From: Lentibacter algarum
GTDB taxonomy: Bacteria; Pseudomonadota; Alphaproteobacteria; Rhodobacterales; Rhodobacteraceae
DNA length: 64,000 nucleotides
Direction of reading: 5' to 3'
NCBI RefSeq assembly: GCF_018860975.1
Contig: NZ_JAHKQI010000008.1
Span: 311,746 to 375,745 of the forward strand
Positions 6,837-15,604 of the stretch are shown piece after piece. The first letter of the stretch is position 1; each line of letters starts with the position of its first letter. The notes under the pieces are model-generated. The model was not told the DNA's origin. It saw only the letters and a list, made by a program, of their open reading frames with translations, and ran no database searches. The position numbers and the translations under genes are program-made.

Positions 6837-9629
6837 ATGAGCTTGTATACAGATTATCTGAACGAAATCGAAGCCCGCAAAGAGCAGGGCCTACACCCAA
6901 AGCCTATAGATGATAGCGCGCTTGTGGAAGAGTTGATCGCTCAGATTAAAGATTCGGGAAATGAGAACCGCGAGGCCTCGCTGAACTTTCTGACATATAA
7001 CACTTTGCCTGGCACCACGAGTGCGGCTGGTGTCAAAGCGCGCTTCCTCAAAGAGGTTATCCTTGGCCAAGCTGTCGTCCCCGAGATCACCCCTGAGTTT
7101 GCCTTCGAGCTGCTTTCGCACATGAAAGGCGGACCATCAGTTAAAGTGCTGCTCGACATCGCGCTTGGTGAGGACGCTGCGCTGGCCGCTCAGGCCGCTG
7201 AGGTTTTGAAAACGCAGGTCTTCCTCTATGAGGCCGATACAGACGCGATTGAAGCCGCTTTTAAAGCTGGCAACACGATTGCCAAAGACTTGCTTGAAAG
7301 CTACGCCAAAGCCGAATTTTTCACCAAGCTGCCGGATGTTGCCGAGAAAATCCAGGTCGTGACTTATGTCGCGGGAGAGGGAGATATCTCGACCGACTTA
7401 CTCTCACCGGGCAACCAGGCGCACTCGCGCGCCGACCGTGAGCTGCACGGCCAGTGCTTTATCTCGCCAACCGCGCAACAAGAAATCGAAGCGCTCAAGG
7501 CGCAACACCCTGACAAACAGGTGATGATCATCGCCGAAAAAGGCACGATGGGTGTTGGCTCCTCGCGGATGTCTGGCATCAACAACGTCGCTCTTTGGGC
7601 GGGCAAGCAAGCCAGCCCCTATGTGCCCTTCGTTAACTACGCACCGATCGTCGCCGGAACCAACGGCATTTCGCCGATCTTCCTCACGACAGTTGGCGTG
7701 ACAGGCGGCATCGGGCTTGACCTTAAGAACTGGGTCAAGAAGCTTGATGCGAACGGAGACCCCGTGCTGAACGATGCAGGCGATGCGGTGCTCGAGCAGG
7801 TCTACTCTGTCGATACCGGCACCGTGCTGACCATCAACAGCAAAACCAAAGCGCTCTACAATGAAGCGGGCGACAAAGAGCTTGTCTCGCTCGAAAAATC
7901 ATTCACGCCGCAAAAAATGGAGTTCATGAAAGCTGGCAGTTCCTACGCCATCGTCTTTGGCAAAAAGCTGCAAACTTTCGCCGCTGAGGCCCTTGGTGTT
8001 AAGCTTGAGTCAGCATATGCTCCGGCAAAAGAGATCAACGTCGAAGGCCAGGGCTTCACCGCTGTTGAAAAGATCTTCAACCGCAATGCTGTCGGTGTTA
8101 AAACCGACAAGCCTCTGCACGCGGGCTCGGATGTGCGCGTTAAAGTCAACATTGTTGGCAGCCAGGACACCACCGGTCTGATGACCAGCCAAGAGCTTGA
8201 AGCTATGGCCGCAACCGTTCTGTCACCGTCAGTTGACGGCGCTTACCAGTCAGGTTGCCACACCGCCTCGGTATGGGACCTCAAAGCACAAGCCAACACG
8301 CCGCGGCTGATGAAATTCATGAATGATTTCGGCCTTGTCACCGCGCGTGATCCTAAAGGCGTCTACCACGCAATGACCGACGTTATTCACAAAGTCCTCA
8401 ATGACATCACGGTTGACGACCGCGCGATCATCATCGGCGGCGATAGCCACACGCGCATGTCAAAAGGCGTGGCGTTTGGGGCTGACTCAGGCACTGTGGC
8501 TCTGGCTCTGGCAACGGGCGAGGCGACAATGCCAATTCCTGAATCTGTCAAAGTGACGTTCAAAGGCAAAATGCAACCTCACATGGATTTCCGTGATGTT
8601 GTGCATGCGACACAATCACAGATGCTCGCCCAACACGGCGACAACGTCTTCCAAGGCCGTATCATCGAGGTGCATATCGGCACATTGCTGGCCGACCAAG
8701 CCTTCACCTTCACCGACTGGACAGCCGAGATGAAGGCCAAAGCCTCGATCTGTATCTCAAACGACGAAACTCTGGTTGCCTCGCTAGAGATAGCCAAAAG
8801 CCGCATCAAGGTGATGATAGAGAAGGGCATGGAGCACGAAAGCGGCATGCTGCAAAACCTTGTTGATATCGCTGACAAGCGTATTGCCGAGATCAAATCA
8901 GGTGAGGTGCCGGCGCTTACGCCAGACGACAACGCCAAGTATTTTGCCGAAGTTGTGGTTGATCTGAGCGTGATCGACGAACCTATGATCGCGGATCCTG
9001 ACGTCAACAACGCCGACGTTTCCAAGCGCTACACCCACGACACTATCCGGCCGATCTCTTTCTATAAGGCCGAGAAGAAGGTTGATCTTGGCTTCGTCGG
9101 ATCTTGCATGGTTCACAAGGGTGATATCAAGATCGTCGCGCAAATGCTGCGTAACCTTGAGGCCCAGAGCGGTAAGGTCGAGTTCAAAGCGCCGCTGGTT
9201 GTTGCCGCGCCAACTTACAACATCATCGACGAACTCAAAGAAGAGGGCGACTGGGAAATTCTCCAGCGTTATTCGGATTTTGAGTTTGATGACTTTGCGC
9301 CCAAAGGCAAAGCGCGCACCGAGTATGAGAATGTTCTCTATCTCGAGCGCCCCGGTTGTAACCTCTGTATGGGCAACCAGGAGAAAGCCGCCAAGGGCGA
9401 CACTGTTCTGGCAACATCAACCCGCCTGTTCCAAGGCCGCGTTGTTGAAGACAGCACCGAGAAGAAGGGCGAAAGCCTCCTGGCCTCGACACCTGTAGTG
9501 GTTCTCGCCGCTATCTTGGGGCGCACACCTACGGTTGAGGAATATAAAGCCGCAGTTGAGGGCATTGATTTGACCAAGTTTGCCCCGCCAAACCAAGTGC
9601 CTTTGGCGGCCAACTCGGCGCACTTCTAA
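6837..9629 (+). CDS. acnB: Aconitate hydratase B (AcnB) / 2-methylisocitrate dehydratase
   Basis: AcnB-type aconitase, a family whose members may also act on 2-methylisocitrate in propionate breakdown. It starts with the AcnB HEAT-like domain (about residues 1-155), then the swivel domain with the GTMGVGSSRMSG loop, then the catalytic domains. Cluster cysteines are C757 (GSCMVHKGD), C841 and C844 (GCNLCMGNQ). At 930 residues it is longer than E. coli AcnB (about 865), and the spacing from C757 to C841 is also longer. No prp genes are nearby, so a methylcitrate role is not supported by context. It is divergent from acnA. Confidence 0.97.
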   Translation: MSLYTDYLNEIEARKEQGLHPKPIDDSALVEELIAQIKDSGNENREASLNFLTYNTLPGTTSAAGVKARFLKEVILGQAVVPEITPEFAFELLSHMKGGPSVKVLLDIALGEDAALAAQAAEVLKTQVFLYEADTDAIEAAFKAGNTIAKDLLESYAKAEFFTKLPDVAEKIQVVTYVAGEGDISTDLLSPGNQAHSRADRELHGQCFISPTAQQEIEALKAQHPDKQVMIIAEKGTMGVGSSRMSGINNVALWAGKQASPYVPFVNYAPIVAGTNGISPIFLTTVGVTGGIGLDLKNWVKKLDANGDPVLNDAGDAVLEQVYSVDTGTVLTINSKTKALYNEAGDKELVSLEKSFTPQKMEFMKAGSSYAIVFGKKLQTFAAEALGVKLESAYAPAKEINVEGQGFTAVEKIFNRNAVGVKTDKPLHAGSDVRVKVNIVGSQDTTGLMTSQELEAMAATVLSPSVDGAYQSGCHTASVWDLKAQANTPRLMKFMNDFGLVTARDPKGVYHAMTDVIHKVLNDITVDDRAIIIGGDSHTRMSKGVAFGADSGTVALALATGEATMPIPESVKVTFKGKMQPHMDFRDVVHATQSQMLAQHGDNVFQGRIIEVHIGTLLADQAFTFTDWTAEMKAKASICISNDETLVASLEIAKSRIKVMIEKGMEHESGMLQNLVDIADKRIAEIKSGEVPALTPDDNAKYFAEVVVDLSVIDEPMIADPDVNNADVSKRYTHDTIRPISFYKAEKKVDLGFVGSCMVHKGDIKIVAQMLRNLEAQSGKVEFKAPLVVAAPTYNIIDELKEEGDWEILQRYSDFEFDDFAPKGKARTEYENVLYLERPGCNLCMGNQEKAAKGDTVLATSTRLFQGRVVEDSTEKKGESLLASTPVVVLAAILGRTPTVEEYKAAVEGIDLTKFAPPNQVPLAANSAHF

Positions 9630-9653
9630 ACTCAACGACGACAAAACAATTTG

Positions 9654-9688
9654 CCCCTTCCTGTCACAACGTGGCGGGGAGGGGTTTT
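9654..9688 (+). terminator. Rho-independent terminator of acnB
   Basis: CCCCTTCC (9654-9661) pairs with GGAGGGG and flanking G (9677-9684), allowing a G-U pair, and is followed by TTTT. It begins 24 bp after the acnB stop. Confidence 0.6.
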
Positions 9689-9739
9689 GCATTGGCGCAC
9701 AAACCCTATATGAAGACGCAACGCAAGCGGACATGAACC

Positions 9740-10933
9740 ATGACAAACGACACCACGATAACACCTGACATGCTGACAGTACCCCGCAAGGTTCCTGACT
9801 ATGGCGGGAAAACCAACATCGTCGGGCTCACACGCGACGCGCTCAAAGCTGCGCTGGTCGAGATGGGCACGCCTGAAAAGCAAGTAAAGATGCGGTTAGG
9901 GCAAATCTGGCAGTGGGTCTATCAGTGGGGCGTGCGCGACTTTCACTTGATGACCAACCTCTCCAAAGCTTACCGCGCCGAGCTTGACGAAGCCTTCGTG
10001 ATCGCTATTCCCGAGCTTGTCAGCAAGCAAGTCTCTGAGGACGGAACCCGCAAATACCTTGTGCGGATCGCGGGTGGCCATGAAGTCGAGATCGTTTATA
10101 TCCCAGAAGAAACCCGTGGCACCCTGTGCATTTCCTCGCAGGTTGGTTGCACATTGACTTGCTCGTTCTGTCACACAGGCACGCAAAAGCTGGTGCGCAA
10201 TCTGACCGCTGGCGAAATCATCGGCCAAGTCATGTTGGCGCGTGATGATCTCGACGAATGGCCAGCACCGGGCGTGAGCACGGCCGACAACGGCCCGCGC
10301 TTGCTGTCTAACGTCGTGCTGATGGGCATGGGCGAGCCACTATACAACTTCAACAATGTGCGTGATGCGATGAAGATCGCAATGGACGGGGAGGGAATCG
10401 CTCTCTCTCGCCGCCGCATCACATTGAGCACTTCTGGAATCGTGCCAGAGATCGCCAAAGCCGCTGACGAGATCGGCTGTTTGCTTGCGGTCAGCTTTCA
10501 CGCCACGACCGATGAAGTGCGCAACACACTGGTGCCGATCAACAAGAAATACAACATCGAGACGCTGCTTGCCGCACTGCGCGAGTATCCGCGCCTCAGC
10601 AATTCCGAGCGCATAACCTTTGAATATGTGATGATCAAAGGCGTTAACGACTCAGAAGAAGACGCGCGCCGCCTTGTTTCGCTTATCAAAGGCATTCCCG
10701 CCAAGATCAACCTTATCCCCTTCAACGAGTGGCCCGGATCGGGGTATGAACGCTCGCATTGGAAGCAAATCAAAAAGTTCGCCGACATTGTGTTTGACGC
10801 AGGGTATGCCTCGCCAATCCGCAAACCCCGCGGCGAAGACATCATGGCTGCTTGTGGCCAACTCAAGTCTGCAACCGAGCGTGAGCGCAAGTCAAAGCGC
10901 CAGATAGAGGCAGAAGTGGGGCTGGGTAGTTAA
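9740..10933 (+). CDS. rlmN: RlmN, 23S rRNA/tRNA adenine-C2 methyltransferase
   Basis: Radical-SAM enzyme that methylates C2 of A2503 in 23S rRNA and A37 in a set of tRNAs. The radical-SAM cluster motif CX3CX2C is C137, C141, C144 ([11 protein letters not shown]). [10 protein letters not shown] and [10 protein letters not shown] follow as in the family, and a conserved C-terminal cysteine is present (ACGQLKS). 397 residues, normal length. It stands alone as a single transcription unit after the acnB terminator. Confidence 0.96.
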   Translation: MTNDTTITPDMLTVPRKVPDYGGKTNIVGLTRDALKAALVEMGTPEKQVKMRLGQIWQWVYQWGVRDFHLMTNLSKAYRAELDEAFVIAIPELVSKQVSEDGTRKYLVRIAGGHEVEIVYIPEETRGTLCISSQVGCTLTCSFCHTGTQKLVRNLTAGEIIGQVMLARDDLDEWPAPGVSTADNGPRLLSNVVLMGMGEPLYNFNNVRDAMKIAMDGEGIALSRRRITLSTSGIVPEIAKAADEIGCLLAVSFHATTDEVRNTLVPINKKYNIETLLAALREYPRLSNSERITFEYVMIKGVNDSEEDARRLVSLIKGIPAKINLIPFNEWPGSGYERSHWKQIKKFADIVFDAGYASPIRKPRGEDIMAACGQLKSATERERKSKRQIEAEVGLGS

Positions 10934-11057
10934 GCTGCCTTAAAAAGACCTCAAGATTCACGAAGTTTCCATTTTTGCGCTAAATCATCGCCACAGGCAT
11001 TAACCATCCTGAATTCGTAAACAGTTAATTCTTACGAATGAAACGATGGAGACGAAA

Positions 11058-11237
11058 ATGAACATGGATATCGAAACAATCCGCGATGTAGTAATGCGTG
11101 AGCGCCGTTTGGCTGTCTCGGAGCGCGAATGGAAACACCGCCTGCGCGGCTATGGATATGCGATCCGTGATTCTGAGACAGGGTCATACGTGACCTCGGT
11201 TCTCAAAGGCGAAGATCTCTGCGCTTGCCCCGTTTGA
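11058..11237 (+). CDS. Small conserved-type hypothetical protein (paralogue of next gene)
   Basis: About 59 residues, basic and charged, beginning MNMDIETIRDVV. The start at 11058 is favoured over an ATG at 11046 because GGAG lies 6 bp before 11058. The C-terminal half contains GYGYAIRDSETGSYVTSVL and ends CACPV. The neighbouring gene has the matching GFAIRDSGNRKVLTTW and ends ICELG, so the two look like a tandem duplication. No membrane segment or signal peptide. Function not recognised. A TTAACCAT string, a CtrA-like half-site, lies at 11000-11007. Confidence 0.65.
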   Translation: MNMDIETIRDVVMRERRLAVSEREWKHRLRGYGYAIRDSETGSYVTSVLKGEDLCACPV

Positions 11238-11245
11238 GGCAAGTC

Positions 11246-11431
11246 ATGATTCACAAATGCGACGCGGCCACTTTGGCCCAGATCAAAACACTGCTCGCGC
11301 CCATCTTGACGCTGCGCGGTCAGGCCCGACAAGACAAGCTTGCAAGCCTCGGCTTTGCAATACGCGATAGCGGCAACCGCAAAGTGCTGACAACATGGCC
11401 GCATGGTTTGCCGATATGTGAACTAGGTTAA
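11246..11431 (+). CDS. Small hypothetical protein (paralogue of preceding gene)
   Basis: 61 residues from the ATG at 11246, which has GAGG 7 bp upstream; an in-frame ATG at 11225 lies inside the preceding gene. The N-terminal half differs from the preceding protein (IHKCDAATLAQIKTLL helix), while the C-terminal half matches it in the G-[YF]-AIRDS core, a following beta-type stretch and a terminal cysteine motif. It starts 8 bp after the preceding stop, so the two are probably co-transcribed. Function unknown. Confidence 0.55.
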   Translation: MIHKCDAATLAQIKTLLAPILTLRGQARQDKLASLGFAIRDSGNRKVLTTWPHGLPICELG

Positions 11432-11461
11432 TACTTTAAGAGTGCCATTTATAGTATTGCT

Positions 11462-12922
11462 TTAACGTGTTAAAATGCCTCCGCAGCTTAACAGCTTTGC
11501 TTGCTGGTCTGCCCAGCCGTCTGCCTGTTCAAGTTGGCTTGAAAGGGCCATCAACTCGGCATCTTCCCCCATGGCCATTGCCAGATGCACGCCAATCGGT
11601 AACATTTCATCAGTCCAGAACAGTGGCAGCGAGATAGCAGGTTGCCCCGAAGCATTGAATGCTGCCGCGAAGGGCGAATACTCAAAGCAGCCGTTCGGCC
11701 CCGTCCGGTAAGCGACGAAATCTTCAATATCCGGTTTCAGGTGTGCGGTTTTACAGGGCGGCTCGGCTAATGTCGTGGTGAGCAACACGTCGTAGCCCAT
11801 GAAAACAGCGGCCAAGCGTCGCCCGAATGCGTGAATTTCGTTGACGGCGTTCAGGTAATCCATCCCCCCGAGTGTGTCAGCGTAGACAAGTGCGCCGCGG
11901 GTAATGCCTTCGATCAGGCTCTCGTCAAGTTCGCCGCCAGCAACACGTTTGCGCACCGAAAGTGCTGTGCCGCAAGCTACAGTGATGGTCCAGGCCTCCA
12001 TCATCGCCGTCACATCAAGGTTGGCATCCGGTGTATACTGTTCAACGTCATGGCCTAGTTCCTCCAGCAAGCGGGCCGTTTTCATAACCGCAGCATTGCA
12101 ATCCGGATGGGTAGGCAATCCCTCTAGCGTTCCAATAACATAGCCGACTTTCAGCTTGCGCGGCGGGCGCGACATTGCGGCGCTGAAACTTTCGTTCATA
12201 TACGGTGCCGCGTAGGGCGCGCCCAGGTCGGGTCCCGCACAGGCATCCATCAGCGTTGCCGTGTCACGCAGGCTGCGAGTGAGAAACCCGTCGACAGCCA
12301 TTCCTGCCCAGCCTTCACCTGATGCGGGGCCAGCGGGCAGGCGCGCGCGGCTGGGCTTGAGGCCAACAAGCCCGCAGGATGCCGCAGGAATGCGCACCGA
12401 TCCACCGCCATCAGAGCCATGTGCCGCCGGAACAATGCCCGCCGCGACAGCTGCGCCCGAACCACCTGATGAGCCGCCAGAGGTGCGTGTCAGATCCCAA
12501 GGGTTGCATGTCGGGCCACCATAAACCTGCGCGTTTGTGACCGGTCCAACGCCGAGCTCCGGCGATGTCGTGCGTGCAAAGGGCACAATACCTGTGCGAC
12601 GCATGCGGGTGAACATCTCGCTGTCATAGGTCCAATCGTGGTTGGCAAACAGTTTCGAGCCGCTGTTTGTGGGAAACCCGCGAGCTTCGCACTTCAGGTC
12701 TTTCATCAAAAAAGGCACGCCTTTGAACGGCCCGTCAGGCAATCCGGCATCAATCATGGCGCGGGCAGTGTCTTCCCGTTGCATGACAACCGCATTGAGT
12801 GAGGGGTTCAGCTTGGCCGTTTGGGCCAGCGCACAGTCAAGCAACTCATGCGGACTCGCTTGGCCCGTCGCGACAAGCTCCGCCAACCCCGTGGCATCAT
12901 AGTCTGTATAGTCATCATGCAT
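11462..12922 (-). CDS. Amidase signature family hydrolase
   Basis: 486-residue amidase of the Ser-cisSer-Lys type, which hydrolyses amide bonds. The likely triad is K74 (FLMKDLK), S151 in TSGGSSGGSG and nucleophile S175 in GSDGGGSVRIPA. It lacks gatB/gatC neighbours, so it is unlikely to be the Glu-tRNA(Gln) amidotransferase subunit; a catabolic amide or carbamate substrate is more likely but cannot be named. It stands alone on the minus strand, separated from the upstream DUF882 gene by a terminator. Confidence 0.9.
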   Translation of the reverse strand: MHDDYTDYDATGLAELVATGQASPHELLDCALAQTAKLNPSLNAVVMQREDTARAMIDAGLPDGPFKGVPFLMKDLKCEARGFPTNSGSKLFANHDWTYDSEMFTRMRRTGIVPFARTTSPELGVGPVTNAQVYGGPTCNPWDLTRTSGGSSGGSGAAVAAGIVPAAHGSDGGGSVRIPAASCGLVGLKPSRARLPAGPASGEGWAGMAVDGFLTRSLRDTATLMDACAGPDLGAPYAAPYMNESFSAAMSRPPRKLKVGYVIGTLEGLPTHPDCNAAVMKTARLLEELGHDVEQYTPDANLDVTAMMEAWTITVACGTALSVRKRVAGGELDESLIEGITRGALVYADTLGGMDYLNAVNEIHAFGRRLAAVFMGYDVLLTTTLAEPPCKTAHLKPDIEDFVAYRTGPNGCFEYSPFAAAFNASGQPAISLPLFWTDEMLPIGVHLAMAMGEDAELMALSSQLEQADGWADQQAKLLSCGGILTR

Positions 12923-12976
12923 GGCTGTCTCCTTTGATGAACAAAAAAGGTTAGACTGCTTTAGGCGTCAGACAAA

Positions 12977-13002
12977 GAAAAACCCGCCGAGGAGGGCGGG
13001 TT
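12977..13002 (-). terminator. Rho-independent terminator of the DUF882 gene
   Basis: Stem AACCCGCC (12981-12988) pairs with GGCGGGTT (12995-13002); on the minus strand it is followed by TTTTTC. It lies 29 bp past the DUF882 stop. Confidence 0.8.
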
Positions 13003-13030
13003 CTTAGAAGCGTAAGAAGCGTAATCGCTC

Positions 13031-13603
13031 TTACCTGCCCCAAGAGCGAACAGGGCCGCAATCCATATGCACAAAGTTTGAGCCCGAATAACGGCCAACG
13101 CCGCCACCGTGACATGAAACAGCGGCGCGTGACACCTGGCTTACCGAACGTGACGAAAGGCGCAAATCGGCGGCTTGGCCTTTCATGTGCAACGAGTTCT
13201 TGGCAACACCGCTTGAGCGGGCGCGCAGCATAGCGTTGGTCTTCGGGCTGCGATAGCCGGACAGCAACATATAAGGTTCGTTCACATCAAGAATGTTGTG
13301 AGAAGCGGCCATGATGTCGATGGTGCGCAGGTCGATGTATTTCACATCATTGGTGCGCCAGTCGCGCATGAAGTGGTGAACTTCTTTGACCGCATCTTTG
13401 ATATAATCGCCCTCAACCCAGTAGATCATGTCGATCTTTTCACCGGTGCGAGCGGAATACATTTTGAGGCGGCGGATATCGCCGGAGCCTCGCAAATAAC
13501 CTGCGGCTTTTGAATACGTGGGGGCTGCGACCAGTGCTGTTGAGGCAAATGCCCCAAGCAATGCACGCCTGGTCAGGCTCGAAGTGCTCGTTTTTTCAAT
13601 CAT
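13031..13603 (-). CDS. DUF882 (YcbK/MepK-like) M15-type murein peptidase, exported
   Basis: 190 residues. The N-terminus (SLTRRALLGAFASTALVAAP) has a twin-arginine-type signal. The mature part is DUF882, related to peptidase M15: zinc-ligand-like residues are H139 and D146 (SLHMKGQAADLRL) and H179 (NFVHMDCG). The E. coli homologue MepK cleaves 3-3 crosslinks in peptidoglycan. Here it is divergent from an L,D-transpeptidase, the enzyme class that makes those crosslinks, which fits a make-and-cut pair. The biochemical role is inferred from the family. Confidence 0.88.
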   Translation of the reverse strand: MIEKTSTSSLTRRALLGAFASTALVAAPTYSKAAGYLRGSGDIRRLKMYSARTGEKIDMIYWVEGDYIKDAVKEVHHFMRDWRTNDVKYIDLRTIDIMAASHNILDVNEPYMLLSGYRSPKTNAMLRARSSGVAKNSLHMKGQAADLRLSSRSVSQVSRAAVSCHGGGVGRYSGSNFVHMDCGPVRSWGR

Positions 13604-13935
13604 CGTTAGCGTCGTCCCGTCGCTTTACCTGTTTGCACGAGGTCCCAGTTTGGCTCTCGTATGCTGCCTTCATCTCCCCAGATGTGCATCTTCTATGGCA
13701 CATAACGATTCGGAGACCAAGACTTTGCTGCTCAAATTCATATCTCGCCCTCATTTTAGGCAGAAATTTGCTGAAAAAGTGCTAATTCCAGATCAAACCC
13801 TCAATATTGCGTCTTTTCACCCACGGATGGGCTACATCTTGCGATTTCGACGTGAAAGTGAGTGGACAGCGTAGTTTTCCTGACGCACTACCATTGTCGA
13901 ACGTCTGTAAACAATATTCTTCGAGTGGGGGCTTC
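13604..13935. other. 332-bp divergent intergenic region, no gene seen
   Basis: Lies between the DUF882 and L,D-transpeptidase starts. It must hold both promoters, but no convincing -35/-10 pair or operator was found. An open frame extends the transpeptidase upstream to 13807 but has no supported start there. Confidence 0.6.
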
Positions 13936-15576
13936 ATGACCTTTTCCAATTTCCAACCGCGACGCCAGACGAGCCTGCGGGTAAAATCTTCATTACTTTG
14001 CATCGCCATGCTGATGGCAGCCTTCATGGTGTCATTTACACCTGCGCCTGCCAGCGCTCAGGTAACGGCCTTCAAACAAGCCGTGGCCGAAGCCGCATCG
14101 CGTGATAAAGATATCTCGGCATTTTATAAAGCCAACAACTTCAAAGCGATCTGGACAGGCTCCTTCGGAAAAGACGCCTCGCGCCGCAAAGCCCTGTTCA
14201 AAGCGATCGCTCAAGCTGATGCTCACGGCCTGCCGAGTGCGCGTTATGATGCTGCCGGCCTTATGGCCAAGCTCAAAGCCGCTAAAAATCCTCGGGCCCG
14301 TGGCCTCGTTGAAGTTGAGATGAGCAAAGCCTTTCTCGAATTGTCCCAGAACATGCAAACCGGCGCTTTGAAGCCGCGCAGCATTGACAGAAACATTGTG
14401 CGGGCGGTGCCTTACCGCGAGCGTTCAAGTTATCTGGTCAACTTTGCCAAGAGCAACCCGAACTCGTTCTTTAAGGCTCTTGCGCCCAAAACACCTGAAT
14501 ATGCGCGTCTGATGAAAGAGAAAATGCGCTTTGAAAAGATCGTCGCACGCGGCGGCTTTGGCGCAGTTGTACCTGCCAAATCTCTTAAGCCGGGCCAATC
14601 GGGCAACGCTGTTGTTGCTCTGCGGAACCGCCTTGGCGCTATGGGTTATATGGGGCGCTCATCTGCGCAAGCCTATGACGGAAATCTCCAAAAAGCCGTC
14701 CAGCAGTTTCAAATCGCTCATGGACTCGCCGCAGACGGTGTTGCCGGTGCCGGAACGATCAACGAAATCAACAAGCCAGCCACAGCGCGCTTGCAGTCCA
14801 TCATCGTTGCACTTGAGCGCGAACGCTGGGTCAACCAACCACGTGGCAAGCGTCACGTTTTGGTTAACATCACCGACTATACAGCCAAAATCGTCGACAA
14901 CGGCAAAGTTACTTTCAGTACCCGCTCGGTTGTTGGCGCTACGGCGTCTGACCGTGCCACACCCGAGTTCTCGGATGTGATGGAATTCATGGTGATCAAC
15001 CCGACGTGGAACGTTCCGCGCTCGATAGCCACCAAAGAATATCTGCCAATGATGAAGCGCAACCCGAACGCAGCCGGCCACCTCAAGCTCTATGACAGCC
15101 GCGGTCGTCAGGTGTCACGCGGCAACATCAATTTTGCTAAGTATAACGCCAGCAACTTCCCTTACGCGATCAAGCAGCCGCCATCACGCCGCAACGCGCT
15201 TGGGCTGGTGAAGTTTATGTTCCCGAACAAATACAACATCTACCTGCATGACACGCCCTCTAAGAGCCTCTTCGCGCGCGAAACACGCGCGTTCAGCCAC
15301 GGTTGCGTGCGGCTCGGTGATCCGTTTGACTTTGCCTACGCGCTTCTCGCCAAGCAGAGCAATGATCCTAAGGGGCTGTTCCACTCGCACCTCAAGACAA
15401 ACCGCGAGTCTGTTGTGAAGCTTAAGGAAGAAGTGCCGGTGCACATCGTCTACCGCACGGCCTTCACGCAAGCCAAAGGCCCGATCAACTTCCGCCGTGA
15501 CGTTTACGGCCGCGATGCGCGCATCTGGAATGCTCTTGCTAAGGCAGGGGTGGTGCTCCGCGCCGTTCAGGGCTAA
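13936..15576 (+). CDS. L,D-transpeptidase, YcbB/LdtD type, exported
   Basis: 546 residues from the ATG at 13936, which gives a clear signal peptide ending ASAQ (about residue 42); an upstream in-frame ATG at 13807 would bury it. Domains in order: the scaffold domain, a peptidoglycan-binding domain (about 215-280, SLKPGQSGNAVVALRNRLG), then the YkuD catalytic domain with catalytic C457 in FSHGCVRL. It forms 3-3 crosslinks in peptidoglycan or attaches proteins to it. It is divergent from the DUF882 peptidase and 28 bp upstream of lpxD. Confidence 0.93.
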   Translation: MTFSNFQPRRQTSLRVKSSLLCIAMLMAAFMVSFTPAPASAQVTAFKQAVAEAASRDKDISAFYKANNFKAIWTGSFGKDASRRKALFKAIAQADAHGLPSARYDAAGLMAKLKAAKNPRARGLVEVEMSKAFLELSQNMQTGALKPRSIDRNIVRAVPYRERSSYLVNFAKSNPNSFFKALAPKTPEYARLMKEKMRFEKIVARGGFGAVVPAKSLKPGQSGNAVVALRNRLGAMGYMGRSSAQAYDGNLQKAVQQFQIAHGLAADGVAGAGTINEINKPATARLQSIIVALERERWVNQPRGKRHVLVNITDYTAKIVDNGKVTFSTRSVVGATASDRATPEFSDVMEFMVINPTWNVPRSIATKEYLPMMKRNPNAAGHLKLYDSRGRQVSRGNINFAKYNASNFPYAIKQPPSRRNALGLVKFMFPNKYNIYLHDTPSKSLFARETRAFSHGCVRLGDPFDFAYALLAKQSNDPKGLFHSHLKTNRESVVKLKEEVPVHIVYRTAFTQAKGPINFRRDVYGRDARIWNALAKAGVVLRAVQG

Positions 15577-15604
15577 TCATTGGCCCAAATGTAAGGGCAC
15601 TCTG

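Noticed and set aside
11000-11007. TTAACCAT, a CtrA-like half-site before the small-protein pair
   Set aside because: A single 8-base half-site without the partner TTAA at the right spacing is too weak to call.
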